A stretch of 64,000 nt of DNA, from NCBI GenBank assembly GCA_029564115.1, contig JAKQQP010000070.1:34650-98649 (forward strand), given 5' to 3'. Numbering within the stretch: the stretch's first letter is position 1; the number at the start of each line of letters is the position of its first letter. Under the pieces are notes generated by a model. It saw only the letters and a list, made by a program, of their open reading frames with translations, had not been told where the DNA came from and did no database searches. Shown piece after piece: positions 43,917-52,807 of this stretch. Both the position numbers and the translations under genes were made by a program. Source of the stretch: Candidatus Rifleibacteriota bacterium (GTDB lineage: Bacteria > Riflebacteria > Ozemobacteria > Ozemobacterales > Ozemobacteraceae).

Positions 43917-44404
43917 ATCTGGCGTAAAGCTTCATAAACCGCTGCGGCGGCCGTCGACGACACGTTGATACAGCGTGCGTTCTTTTGCATCGGCAGAGTG
44001 AGCAGTGTGCTCTCTGTTTTGCCGTGTGCAAAAACGCTTTCGGGCAGACCACTTGACTCAGAGCCGAAAACAAGCGCATCACCCTGACGGTATTTGACTG
44101 CCGCGTAGTTTTGCGTCCCGTGTGCCGAAAGATAGAAGACCCTTCTACCTTCCGCCCAGGCGAAAAATTCTTCAAGATCGTTGAGAATGGTTGGGTTCAG
44201 TGACTTCCAGTAGTCCATGCCGGCTCGCTGTAACGCTGAATCGGTAAGCCGGAAACCCAGCGGTCTGACGAGCACAAGTTCGGCTCCCGTGGCGCAGCAG
44301 AGTCGTGCAATGTTGCCGGTGTTCTGCGGAATATCAGGCTCTATAAGCACAACACTCAGAGGTGGTGTTGCCTGTGGTGGTATGAAAAATTTCTGGTCTG
44401 ACAT
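43844..44404 (-). CDS. trmL: tRNA (cytidine/uridine-34-2'-O)-methyltransferase
   Basis: This SPOUT (trefoil-knot) methyltransferase has LIEPDIPQNTGNIARLC near residue 19, LVFGSESSGLPE near residue 117 and a C-terminal knot motif LPMQKNARCINVSSTAAAA. It matches TrmL/YibK, which 2'-O-methylates the wobble base of tRNA-Leu species. ATG 44404 gives 186 residues; an upstream TTG is possible. The gene is 10 bases downstream of a SAM methyltransferase gene. Its 3' end overlaps fmdB on the other strand. Confidence 0.88.
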   Translation of the reverse strand: MSDQKFFIPPQATPPLSVVLIEPDIPQNTGNIARLCCATGAELVLVRPLGFRLTDSALQRAGMDYWKSLNPTILNDLEEFFAWAEGRRVFYLSAHGTQNYAAVKYRQGDALVFGSESSGLPESVFAHGKTESTLLTLPMQKNARCINVSSTAAAAVYEALRQIYSWSSESGSGIAGIPGAAEKSSP

Positions 44405-44414
44405 CAGTATTTCT

Positions 44415-45101
44415 TCACTTTCTTCGCTGACAGCCGACAACGTAGAAGCTGACTTTATAAGTGCGGTTATGATCGGTTCTTTCGAAGTGGTCGATGCTGA
44501 GATTCATAAAGCCATGGCGTTGCCAGAGGGTTTCTATTTCTTTTTCCGTGAAAAAATGAATAGTTCCTAGCCCTGATACTGGGCTGTTGACAACGTTTCT
44601 GTAGCTGTGGTCGTCAATTTTTTCGCCAGTTCCGTAGCCGGTTGTTGCCTGGCTGAATAAAACCGAAGAGAAAAAGCGCCCGCCGGGTTTGAGGGTGCGG
44701 CTTATTTCGGCAAGAATCCTGTCAATGCCGGCACTGCTGTTTGCCGCGAGGGCACCGATCTCGACGATCGCATCGAAACTGCAGTCGGCGAAAGGCAGAT
44801 TTCCTGCATCTGCCTGAGCCAGCAGAGGTTGTCGCCTTTCGCTCATACACAGCGCTTTTGCTTTGGGCAAAGCGGCAAAAGCCCCGTCAAAGGCAACCGT
44901 ATTGAACCCTTCACGACAGAGAAACCATGTGTTGGCACCGGTTCCGCAGCCAAGGTCGAGAACCAGCGTTTGCTCACGGTTTTCTGGCGGAAAATTGCGG
45001 GCCATATAACGCACCAGCTCTTCAGCCGGGTATTTGCCCCAATTGCGGGTTTCGTGTATTTCGTTCCACTTTTGATCAAAAGTCTGCATTTTCGACTCCA
45101 T
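44415..45101 (-). CDS. Class I SAM-dependent methyltransferase
   Basis: This 228-residue Rossmann methyltransferase has motif I VLDLGCGTGANTWFL near residue 48, an acidic end of strand 2 (AFDGAFAALPKA), QADAGNLPFAD near residue 95 and LKPGGRFFSSVLF near 138. The substrate is unknown. It overlaps the FemAB-like gene by 26 bases at its start (ATG 45089 is an alternative), so it belongs to the sugar/wall operon and may methylate a surface sugar or a small molecule. Confidence 0.85.
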   Translation of the reverse strand: MESKMQTFDQKWNEIHETRNWGKYPAEELVRYMARNFPPENREQTLVLDLGCGTGANTWFLCREGFNTVAFDGAFAALPKAKALCMSERRQPLLAQADAGNLPFADCSFDAIVEIGALAANSSAGIDRILAEISRTLKPGGRFFSSVLFSQATTGYGTGEKIDDHSYRNVVNSPVSGLGTIHFFTEKEIETLWQRHGFMNLSIDHFERTDHNRTYKVSFYVVGCQRRK

Positions 45102-46173
45102 AATGATAGTGCAGCAGAATGTCGGGTTCTTTGCCTGTTAAAGCCTGCCAGCGCCGCGAAAGCCGCTGATAGATTTTGGGCTGGTGAATTCTTCTACTGA
45201 TAAAAAAATCGTGGCGGTCGGTCGTTAACCCGGCTTTGAATCTGTAAAGCCGGTCATCTGGCTGCAATGAAAGCCCGCCGCCGAGATGCAGCATTTTGCG
45301 CCCGCTTGCCGCCTGCTGCCTCGCAAATTCAAGCATCATGAAAACATTTGCCTGGCTTTGGCGAAATGCCGGGTCTGAAGCCCCGAGATGATAATGAGCG
45401 GCATCGGTGTCGAGCAGAAATACAGCCGCTGCTGCAAGTTTTTGTTTTGTTGTAAAAACTGCGGCAAAAAAACGGTTTTTCTGCGGCAGATTTTCGAGGG
45501 CGGCAAAATAAGCCGGTGAAAAATGGTAAAAAGGTTGAGCGCCAAGCCGATTCATGGTTGAGCCATACAGAGATTTGAAAGCCTGCAGATCCTGCATTTC
45601 GACCATGTGAAGGCCTTCGCGTTCTGCCCGTCGCCAGTTTCTGCGTTTTGCGGGTGTACAGCGATCAAGAACTGCAGAAAAGCCGGAGTCAAGTCTGATG
45701 CTGACTGTTATTCGGTTGAGTTCTACCTGATAAATGCTGGCCAGGCACTTTTGCGTCGCGTCGAGAGGGTTGAGTCTCACGAACTCTGCGATGATATTCT
45801 GAGTACCGGCCCATGTTTTAAAGGTTCTGTCAAATTCGAGCAATTCTGCTGCAGTTATGTTAAATACGGCTGGGCCACCATAGCCGTAAGCAGTTTCGAT
45901 GTCGAAACACCCCTGACCGCCCACTGCTCGTGGAACCGCACGTAAGAGAAATGGGTAAAACAAGGCTCTGCCTTGTTGCAGCATGGCAGCGGCAACACCA
46001 TTGTCGTGATTTTCTACGTCAGGCACAAAAAGTATGGCGGCGGGGCGCCCATCACCATTCGCAGCGCAGGCTGAATAGTATGCCTGGCTGTAGTAGATCT
46101 TTCCCGGGAAGTCTGGTAACAGCTCGTAAACTAGCTGCCAGCGCTCTGCAGATTCGATGAATTCAAGGCTCAA
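45076..46173 (-). CDS. FemAB/GNAT-type aminoacyl or acyl transferase
   Basis: The 365 residues look like the double-GNAT fold of FemAB-type transferases: LDRCTPAKRRNWRRAEREGL near residue 165 and FFAAVFTTKQKLAAAAVFLL near 235. HYHLGASDPAFRQSQANVFM and LHLGGGLSLQPDDRLYRFK follow near residues 265-310, a pattern common in peptidoglycan-bridge and exopolysaccharide FemAB proteins. It may transfer an amino acid or acyl group to a surface sugar or muropeptide. It overlaps neuB by 11 bases, supporting a role in the nonulosonate operon. The substrate is unknown. Confidence 0.75.
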   Translation of the reverse strand: MSLEFIESAERWQLVYELLPDFPGKIYYSQAYYSACAANGDGRPAAILFVPDVENHDNGVAAAMLQQGRALFYPFLLRAVPRAVGGQGCFDIETAYGYGGPAVFNITAAELLEFDRTFKTWAGTQNIIAEFVRLNPLDATQKCLASIYQVELNRITVSIRLDSGFSAVLDRCTPAKRRNWRRAEREGLHMVEMQDLQAFKSLYGSTMNRLGAQPFYHFSPAYFAALENLPQKNRFFAAVFTTKQKLAAAAVFLLDTDAAHYHLGASDPAFRQSQANVFMMLEFARQQAASGRKMLHLGGGLSLQPDDRLYRFKAGLTTDRHDFFISRRIHQPKIYQRLSRRWQALTGKEPDILLHYHYGVENADF

Positions 46174-47218
46174 TTTTGACTACCTCGCCGAGATGCTGCC
46201 AGGTGATGGGTTCGTCGGCAGATAAACCGACAAGCAGACGCCTGTGCAGCGCCTGCAGCAGCAGCTCCGGCGCTATTCCGGCTGCCGGGCGTTTTATGGC
46301 GATATCTTTGCCGGTGAGTGTCTGGCCGGGCTTAAGATCGCGTGCGGCCACCAGCCCGCGGCGCACCAGCGGCAGATTGGCTGCTTCGCCGGGCATCGGC
46401 TTTTTAACGCCGTTTCCCAACATTGCAGCCGTGCGACGCAGGGCTTTTACCATTGCAGCGAACTCATGGGGTTCCATTGAGGCGGCGTGGTCTGGCCCAT
46501 GCATGCCGCGATCGAGGGTCAGATGCTTTTCGATGATTGTAGCACCGATGGCAGTGGCGGCGATTGCGGCTTCAATGCCCTCTGTGTGGTCAGAGAAACC
46601 GACCGGCAGGTCAAAGGCCTGACGTAAGGTCGTTATGCCCAGCAGATTGGTGTCTTCGGCGCTGGCCGGGTATTCAGAGGTGCAGTGCAGAAGCATCATT
46701 TCGGGGGTGCCGCTTTCTCGCAGCGTATTTATAGCCTTTTGCACTTCGCCAAGAGTGCCCATGCCGGTCGAAAGAATGACGGGGCATTTTTTCATACCGA
46801 TGGCCGCCAGAAACGGCAGGTTCGTGAGCTCACCCGACGCCACTTTTATGGCTGCTGACCCGATGTCGCACAGCAGGTTGAGGCTGAGCTGGCCGTCAGG
46901 GGTCGAAAGAAAGACGAGCCCTTTTTCTTCGGCGTATTCTTTGAGGTCGCCGACATCGGCAAAGTCGAGCTCGAGACTTTTCAGCAGTTTGAACTGGTCA
47001 GAGGCCCCGGTTTTTTGCTGGTAAGGTGCGGTTACGGCAAAGTGCCCGCTGCATTCGTGGGCCTTGAAAGTCTGAAATTTTATGACGTCGGCACCGGCAT
47101 CTGCAGCAGCGTCAACCAGTCGGCGTGCCAACTCGATGCTGCCGTTGTGGTTGACACCGGCTTCGGCAATAATTACCGGCTTGTTGTTAAATTTTGCCAG
47201 AAAACTATCTGTCTGCAT
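46163..47218 (-). CDS. neuB: N-acetylneuraminate/legionaminate-type synthase
   Basis: NeuB-family synthases condense phosphoenolpyruvate with a hexosamine derivative to make nonulosonic acids. The 351 residues have the TIM-barrel motifs IIAEAGVNHNGS (near 15), DVIKFQTFKA (near 39), STPDGQ, KVASGEL, GFSDHTEG and EKHLTLDR, and a C-terminal SAF (antifreeze-like) domain from ~290 (RRGLVAARDLKPGQTLTGKD). With the LegB-like and PtmE-like neighbours, legionaminic acid is a more likely product than sialic acid, but specificity is not readable from sequence. Confidence 0.92.
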   Translation of the reverse strand: MQTDSFLAKFNNKPVIIAEAGVNHNGSIELARRLVDAAADAGADVIKFQTFKAHECSGHFAVTAPYQQKTGASDQFKLLKSLELDFADVGDLKEYAEEKGLVFLSTPDGQLSLNLLCDIGSAAIKVASGELTNLPFLAAIGMKKCPVILSTGMGTLGEVQKAINTLRESGTPEMMLLHCTSEYPASAEDTNLLGITTLRQAFDLPVGFSDHTEGIEAAIAATAIGATIIEKHLTLDRGMHGPDHAASMEPHEFAAMVKALRRTAAMLGNGVKKPMPGEAANLPLVRRGLVAARDLKPGQTLTGKDIAIKRPAAGIAPELLLQALHRRLLVGLSADEPITWQHLGEVVKIEP

Positions 47219-47220
47219 TT

Positions 47221-48216
47221 TCAGCTCTTAAATTCAGCTGCGCCCGAATATTTCTCGAGGTGCTGTCTGACGAAGTCTATTGTCTGTATAAGGCCTTCTT
47301 CAAGGCTGCGGGTCGGTTGCCAGCCGATTTCTGCACTGGCTTTGCGGGCGCTGCCAAGCAGGCGCATCACTTCTGAAGCCGGCGGTCGGTCGCGCGTCGT
47401 CTCATGCTCGATCGTGATATGGGTTCCGATCAATTTTGCGATAGCTGCAGCCGTATCACTAATGGTAAGAGCCCGCTCAGTGGCGAGATTGTAAATTTCG
47501 GCATTGCCCTGAGCTTTGGCACCTGCTGCGATGAAGCCGGCTACTGTATCGGCAACGAAGTTGAAGTCTCTGACCGGGCGCAGATCACCGAGCTTGATAC
47601 GGTTTCCCTGAAGTGCCTGGGCGATGATTGTGGGTATTACAGCACGCAGTGACTGGCGCGGGCCATAGGTATTGAAGGGTCTGACTATGGTCACCGGCAG
47701 AGCGAAAGAACGGTGGTAAGACGTTCCAAGCATGTCGGCGGCGATTTTGCTGGCAGAATAGGGGGATTGCGCCTGCAAAGGGTGCTCTTCGTCGATTGGC
47801 ACATATCTGGCTGTGCCGTAGACTTCGCTGGTTGACGTTAGAACAGTTCGGCGCGTCTGATGTTTGCGGGCAGCTTCGAGAATGTTGAGTGTGCCGTTGA
47901 TGTTGGTTTCGATGTAACTTTGCGGTGCAGTATACGAGAAGGGAATACCAATCAGAGCGGCCAGATGAAAAATCGTGTCACAGTCTTCGACGAGCGTAGA
48001 GACCATGAAAGGGTCGCGAATATCGCCGTGAACGATTTCGAGGCCAGGATGGGTGGCGAACTCATTTAACCAGCCGACATCTGATTTTGAGTTGTAACGA
48101 ACCAGGGCTTTGACGCGGGCACCTTGCCGAAGAAGGGCTTCGGTAAGGTGGCTGCCGATAAAGCCGGCGGCACCAGTAACTGCAACGGTTTTTCCGGAAA
48201 AATATTCAGTAGTCAT
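47221..48216 (-). CDS. NAD-dependent sugar 4,6-dehydratase, LegB-like
   Basis: With ATG 48216 this is a 331-residue extended SDR. The cofactor motif VTGAAGFIGSHLTEALLRQG is near residue 12, the catalytic Thr lies in TSTSEVYG and YSASK is near residue 160. NTYGPRQSLRAVIPTIIAQ follows. The sequence style (LVRYNSKSDVGWL) matches LegB, the 4,6-dehydratase of legionaminate biosynthesis. The start overlaps the nucleotidyltransferase stop by 11 bases. A longer upstream frame would lie within that gene and is rejected. Confidence 0.87.
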   Translation of the reverse strand: MTTEYFSGKTVAVTGAAGFIGSHLTEALLRQGARVKALVRYNSKSDVGWLNEFATHPGLEIVHGDIRDPFMVSTLVEDCDTIFHLAALIGIPFSYTAPQSYIETNINGTLNILEAARKHQTRRTVLTSTSEVYGTARYVPIDEEHPLQAQSPYSASKIAADMLGTSYHRSFALPVTIVRPFNTYGPRQSLRAVIPTIIAQALQGNRIKLGDLRPVRDFNFVADTVAGFIAAGAKAQGNAEIYNLATERALTISDTAAAIAKLIGTHITIEHETTRDRPPASEVMRLLGSARKASAEIGWQPTRSLEEGLIQTIDFVRQHLEKYSGAAEFKS

Positions 48217-49339
48217 TGCTGTTGGCCAGGGATGCAAAGCTGTCGCGGGCTTTGGCATAGTCGTGAGGGTTGCCGATGTCGAGCCAGAATTCTGAAACCG
48301 GGTAACAGCTGACGCCGCCGAGACTGTCAATGGCTTTTTTGATTATTTCAGGCATGTCGAGGCGCTGCCCGGGAACGATCTGATCGAGCATCGATGGCTC
48401 AAGAACGTAAACGCCGGCGTTGATAAAAATGTTGTGCGACGGCTTTTCTTCGATGTCGAGCAATTCGTCACCGCGCATCTGCAGAACGCCGTAGGGAATC
48501 TGAAAGCTGAATTCGCGGGTGCACACGGTTAAAGGCTTTGCGCCGGTTCGATGAAAATCGAGAAGATTGCCGAAATTTATCGGCGAAAGAATGTCGCCGT
48601 TCATCAGAATAAATGGCTCGACAGGCTTTTGCGGCAGCAACGACAGTGAACCGGCCGTTCCCAGAAACTCTTTTTCTTCGAGAAAGTTTATAGTTACCCC
48701 AGAAACAGGGTGTTCCGCAAAAAAATGCCTGATTTTTTCGGCTTTGTAATTGACTGAAATATAGACATTTTCGATGCCGTGGCGGCGCAGCTGTTCGATA
48801 ATCAGGGCGAGCAGCGGGCGCCCTCCTACAGGCAGCAGTGGTTTGGGAGTATCACGGGTAATTTCGCCCAGGCGCGAGCCGAGGCCGCCGGCCATGATAA
48901 CCGCAATGTTCGGGCGCGGTTTGCGGGCAATCAGATCTTTAAGCTGAACCAGCCTGACAACCCGCATCTGGCGATCGACAACCGGCAGATGCTTGATCGA
49001 CCTGTTGGTCATCAGAAAAAGCAGTTCGTCATCGGGAGTGTTTTGTTGCGCTGTGATAGGGGCGGAGTTCATCAGGCCGGCGATCTGACTGCTCAGATCA
49101 GCGCCCTTGATGATGCCGCGTCTGATGTCACCATCGGTGACTGTGCCGATCAGGCGCTCTTCAGCATCGACTACCAGAGCGATCTCAAAGGCAGTATCAT
49201 CGATCACCCGCAGGGTGTCGAGAATGCTGGTGTGCGCCTGTATCAGAATTTTTTCAAATGACCTGTCGATAGGTAACCTCTGGCGGTAGAATCTTTTCTT
49301 CCCGTAAAAAATACCAGAATTAACCGCTCTGGTAAACAC
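48206..49339 (-). CDS. CBS-domain sugar nucleotidyltransferase, PtmE-like
   Basis: Residues ~25-140 form two CBS domains (SILDTLRVIDDTAFEIALVV; LIGTVTDGDIRRGI; MTNRSIKHLPVVD). Residues ~145-377 form a nucleotidyltransferase with VIMAGGLGSRLGEITRDTPK and LPVGGRPLLALIIEQL. This order matches PtmE, the glucosamine-1-phosphate guanylyltransferase that feeds legionaminate synthesis in Campylobacter. The start is uncertain: a GTG at 49339 gives 377 residues and nothing better is seen. It is the first gene of the minus-strand sugar operon. Confidence 0.85.
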   Translation of the reverse strand: MFTRAVNSGIFYGKKRFYRQRLPIDRSFEKILIQAHTSILDTLRVIDDTAFEIALVVDAEERLIGTVTDGDIRRGIIKGADLSSQIAGLMNSAPITAQQNTPDDELLFLMTNRSIKHLPVVDRQMRVVRLVQLKDLIARKPRPNIAVIMAGGLGSRLGEITRDTPKPLLPVGGRPLLALIIEQLRRHGIENVYISVNYKAEKIRHFFAEHPVSGVTINFLEEKEFLGTAGSLSLLPQKPVEPFILMNGDILSPINFGNLLDFHRTGAKPLTVCTREFSFQIPYGVLQMRGDELLDIEEKPSHNIFINAGVYVLEPSMLDQIVPGQRLDMPEIIKKAIDSLGGVSCYPVSEFWLDIGNPHDYAKARDSFASLANSNDY

Positions 49340-49445
49340 GAATTATCATAAATAGCACCGCACCATGAGTGCGAGAAGTTATTTGGGTGTTTATGGTCGG
49401 GGCTGTGGTAATATTGTGCAAACTGTTCTTATTGGTGAGGTATCG

Positions 49446-51005
49446 ATGACTGAAAGCCTTTCGCATGATCGCTGGCGCCTGATATGTGTTTTTATTGGTG
49501 CGTTGCTGCTGCTGGTGTTTTTGAAAAACGCCTGGGTTTGCGATGATGCTTATATTGTCTTTCGTTCGATCGAACAGCTGTATGCGGGCAATGGCCCGAC
49601 CTGGAACCACCACGAACGGGTGCAGGGTTACACGAGCCCCCTTTGGTATTGGCTGCTTGCCGGGCTGAGGTGTTTTTCGACCGATCATTTTTTTAATTTC
49701 ATTCTGCTCTCGCTGGTTCTTTTTTTGCTGCTTGGCATGCTTTTGCAGCGCCATTTCGGCAATGGCACGGGCTTTGCTTCAGCAATGCTCCTGGCCCTGT
49801 CTTCAAATGCGTTTTTTGACTTTACTTCTTCAGGGCTTGAAAACATTCTCGGTTATCTGTTAGTGGCGGCCGGTTTTGTCGGAGGCATGACAGCCCTGAA
49901 CACCAGTGATCCCGGCGTGGCTCGTCGCCATTATTACAGGGCTTTGCTGGCTTTCGCGTTGGTTCCTCTTTGTCGTCACGACCTTCTTGTGCTGACCTTT
50001 CTGCCGTCTCTTGTCCTCGTTTTCAGTCGGCCTTCCGGAAGTGGCCGGCAAAGAATGCTGGATTTATTTGCCCTGGCGCTGCCTCTGCTTTTCTGGTCGA
50101 CTTTTTCACTGATTTATTATGGTGCTTTGTTTCCCAATACGGCCTATGCCAAGCTTCTGACTGGCATTAGCCGCCTGGAAACGCTTATTCAGGGCTTGCG
50201 TTATCTGCTGGTGACTTTTAACGGCGATCCAGTAACCATTCTGGTTATTCTGGGCGCCTTGTATGTTGCCTGGGCCGATGATCGCCGGTTTATCAAAGCT
50301 TTTGGCGCTGGTCTTGTCTTGAACCTGATTTATGTCGTCTGGGTTGGTGGCGATTTTATGCGGGGAAGGTTTCTAGCGTTGCCTTTTTTGCTGGCGCTGC
50401 TTCTGCTGACCGAAACACGTCTGGTCGAGCGTCTCATTGCGCTGCGACCTTCGAGCGGGCGGGCAGGGGGGCTGGTTCTGGCGGCATACATGTTGATTTT
50501 CCCGCATACTCCGGTGAATACCTGGCTCAACTTTCAGGATTTTTCGATTCAGCACGGTGTTGCCGACGAACGCGGTTATTATTTCGATGTGTGTTCTTTG
50601 TATGCCTGGCTTTACAGCCAGCCGGGAGAAGTTTTTCCCGATTTCGAGTGGAGCCATATTGGCCGTCAGATTGCCACTAACGGCATAGCTTATCTCGAAA
50701 ACGACTTCAATGGTATGCTTGGTTTCTGGGCCGGCGTTAAGCCTGTGATCATCGATCGATTTGCTTTGACAGACCCTTTTCTTGCCCGTATTCCGGTCAG
50801 TGATGCCAAAAACTGGCGTATTGGGCATTTCAAACGGGAGGTTCCAGAAGAGTATCGTCGCAGTATAGAAACCGGTCAGAATAAATTTTCTGATGCAGCC
50901 ACAGCTGCTTTGTTCGATAAAATTCAGCTGGCGACGCGCGAAGCTCAACTTTTTACTTTAAAAAGATTCATGGCAATTGTAAAATTGAACTGCGGAATCA
51001 ATTAG
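49446..51005 (+). CDS. Polytopic GT-C-type glycosyltransferase
   Basis: With ATG 49446 after a GGTGAGG site this is a 519-residue inner-membrane protein with about ten helices. The first external loop has CDDAYIVFRS and HERVQGYTSPLWYWLL, the Asp-Asp and YTSPLW pattern of arabinofuranosyltransferase (AftB-like) GT-C enzymes that use lipid-linked donors. A GGDFMRGRFL loop lies near residue 300. The C-terminal ~150 residues are extracytoplasmic. It diverges from the nonulosonate operon and may add sugars to the same surface polymer. The acceptor is unknown. Confidence 0.78.
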   Translation: MTESLSHDRWRLICVFIGALLLLVFLKNAWVCDDAYIVFRSIEQLYAGNGPTWNHHERVQGYTSPLWYWLLAGLRCFSTDHFFNFILLSLVLFLLLGMLLQRHFGNGTGFASAMLLALSSNAFFDFTSSGLENILGYLLVAAGFVGGMTALNTSDPGVARRHYYRALLAFALVPLCRHDLLVLTFLPSLVLVFSRPSGSGRQRMLDLFALALPLLFWSTFSLIYYGALFPNTAYAKLLTGISRLETLIQGLRYLLVTFNGDPVTILVILGALYVAWADDRRFIKAFGAGLVLNLIYVVWVGGDFMRGRFLALPFLLALLLLTETRLVERLIALRPSSGRAGGLVLAAYMLIFPHTPVNTWLNFQDFSIQHGVADERGYYFDVCSLYAWLYSQPGEVFPDFEWSHIGRQIATNGIAYLENDFNGMLGFWAGVKPVIIDRFALTDPFLARIPVSDAKNWRIGHFKREVPEEYRRSIETGQNKFSDAATAALFDKIQLATREAQLFTLKRFMAIVKLNCGIN

Positions 51006-51042
51006 CGGGTTCGATCAGCATGAGTTGTCGGGAGAGATCATA

Positions 51043-52098
51043 ATGAAACACCTTGAGCAAATTGTTGTCGCTCTGAAAAGCTTGACCGAACGCTACGGCA
51101 TCACTATAACCGAGGTGCCCGAACGTCTGCGCGAAAAAGTGCTTGCGGCGGCGGGTTCTGAGTGCTCTACGGATCTCGATACTCTGCTTCAGCCTCTTTT
51201 ATTGCAGTTTCTCAGACCTATAAGAGTTCGTGCCGGTCATAAAATCGGCGAGAAGGCCGTCAGAGAAGTCGTCGAGCAAACTGCAGCTCTCGAGGGCTTT
51301 TCCCCTGAAAAGGCCCACCGTCTGATCGATGTCTGGCTGGATATTTTTAAAGTCAAGGTTGTTGCAGCCTCTGCAGAAGATGCCGAAAGAGAGCAATTTA
51401 CAAGCCTGGATCAAAACTTTAAAATAGAAGATGTCGTAACTCTTACTGTAGATGAGCGTGTAGAAACAGTTTATAACCCTTTTGACGCCGTTTCTAAGGT
51501 TGTTGAGCCTCAAGTGGCTGATTTTGACGGTAAATTCGACGATTACAAGTCTGAAAACGTGACTGATTTTTCGATCAGCGATGCCGAAAATAAAATCAGC
51601 GAAAGCGTCGAAAGTTTTGCCGCGCCGGTTTCTGCCGCCTCAAAAGACAGACTGCCCGACAGTCAGGCAGTAGAGAATACCGCAAAGTCACGGCGCAGCA
51701 AAAGCGTGGCGCCAACTCAGGCCGGTTTCGACCAGAGCACCGCTGTCAGCTCCGGGGCAGCTTCGACAAAACACACTATCGACGATGCTTTCAGGCAGTT
51801 GCGCAACAATAATTTCGAAATGGCTTCGAAAATAATGATGGAATTGGCTCGAAACGGCAACAGTAAAGCGCAGTTTCATCTTGGCGAGTTTTATCTGATG
51901 GGCACAGGTGTCGAAATCAGCGAAGATAAGGCTAAATACTGGTTTCGCAAAGCAGCGGCGCAGGGTTCCATGCCAGCCCGGCAGAAAATCGAAGATCTCG
52001 AAAGCAACAAAGGTTCCGGAAGCTGCTTCGGCTGCTTTTTTGCTATTTTTATGGTCTTCATATCTATCAAACTTTTGTCTATTCTGGCAGGATTATAG
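51043..52098 (+). CDS. Sel1-repeat protein with C-terminal membrane anchor
   Basis: With ATG 51043 (GGGAGA site) the protein has 351 residues. The N-terminal ~115 residues are helical. An acidic, Ser/Val-rich disordered middle follows. Two Sel1-like repeats lie at about 255-320 (MELARNGNSKAQFHLGEFYL; AKYWFRKAAAQGSMPARQKI) and a hydrophobic C-terminal helix at ~328-350. It is probably tail-anchored with the repeats in the cytoplasm. Sel1 repeats mediate protein contacts. The function is unknown. It follows the glycosyltransferase by 37 bases and may be co-transcribed. Confidence 0.75.
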   Translation: MKHLEQIVVALKSLTERYGITITEVPERLREKVLAAAGSECSTDLDTLLQPLLLQFLRPIRVRAGHKIGEKAVREVVEQTAALEGFSPEKAHRLIDVWLDIFKVKVVAASAEDAEREQFTSLDQNFKIEDVVTLTVDERVETVYNPFDAVSKVVEPQVADFDGKFDDYKSENVTDFSISDAENKISESVESFAAPVSAASKDRLPDSQAVENTAKSRRSKSVAPTQAGFDQSTAVSSGAASTKHTIDDAFRQLRNNNFEMASKIMMELARNGNSKAQFHLGEFYLMGTGVEISEDKAKYWFRKAAAQGSMPARQKIEDLESNKGSGSCFGCFFAIFMVFISIKLLSILAGL

Positions 52099-52177
52099 AA
52101 GAGCATCACGGCTGCTGATCTGCCATAAAGAACTCAGAAACTAAAAACAGTTTGTGTTTGCTCTTACTTCAAAGGCT

Positions 52178-52534
52178 TCAGGTGCCGGGTATTTGTGAGG
52201 CAAAAATGGCTGTCAGCGATGCAAACAGCAGAATAGTCGAAGCGATCAGGTGATTTGTCGGGTTTTTTATCGACAAATCAGGCTTGAAAGGGCGACTTGC
52301 TATAGTAAATTGTTGCGAAGCCGCAGAGATCGGGTTCTGCATGAAAAAACCGATCATGGCTGCAAAATAATAAATTGTTGCCAGCGCAAAACCGGCGCCG
52401 CCAAGCCGAAGAGCCGGGCTTAACCTCTCGAATACCGGAAAATAGCTGACAGCGAAACCATAAATTACGTTGCCGCTTTGCAGCAACAGCAGAATGGCCA
52501 GTGAAGCGAAAATAATTTTGTTTTTCTGTTCCAA
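52178..52534 (-). CDS. Small membrane protein of unknown function
   Basis: A 118-residue hydrophobic protein with three predicted membrane helices (about 7-30, 47-66, 95-114) and a short polar loop. No family is recognised. It is a single gene convergent with the Sel1 gene; the upstream 270 bases contain the symporter promoter on the other strand. Confidence 0.6.
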   Translation of the reverse strand: MEQKNKIIFASLAILLLLQSGNVIYGFAVSYFPVFERLSPALRLGGAGFALATIYYFAAMIGFFMQNPISAASQQFTIASRPFKPDLSIKNPTNHLIASTILLFASLTAIFASQIPGT

Positions 52535-52740
52535 GATTTTTAGATGACTCCTGTTATTTTCTGGTTTTATAAAAAATTCATTGCTTAGCGATGAGTGATG
52601 AGGCGATAAGCCGGCCTGACTTTCAAGCCCGTAGAATCTGTGAAAAGCTTATGAATTCAGTCTGCAAAAGCGGCGATAACGAATGGGCTCTGGCGGCCTT
52701 TCACTGGTTGCATTGTATCAGAAATTATAAAAAAAATCTC

Positions 52741-52770
52741 TTGACGCGACGCAGCAAAGAATGGCATAAT
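52741..52770 (+). promoter_or_regulatory. Promoter of the symporter gene
   Basis: TTGACG (52741-52746) and an extended TGGCATAAT (-10 at 52765-52770) are 18 bases apart, 38 bases before the TTG start. The rest of the 270-base gap between 52534 and 52808 holds nothing else I can identify. Confidence 0.65.
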
Positions 52771-52807
52771 TGCAGCATAGAAAAATACAGGCAAGGGAGT
52801 TCCAGTT

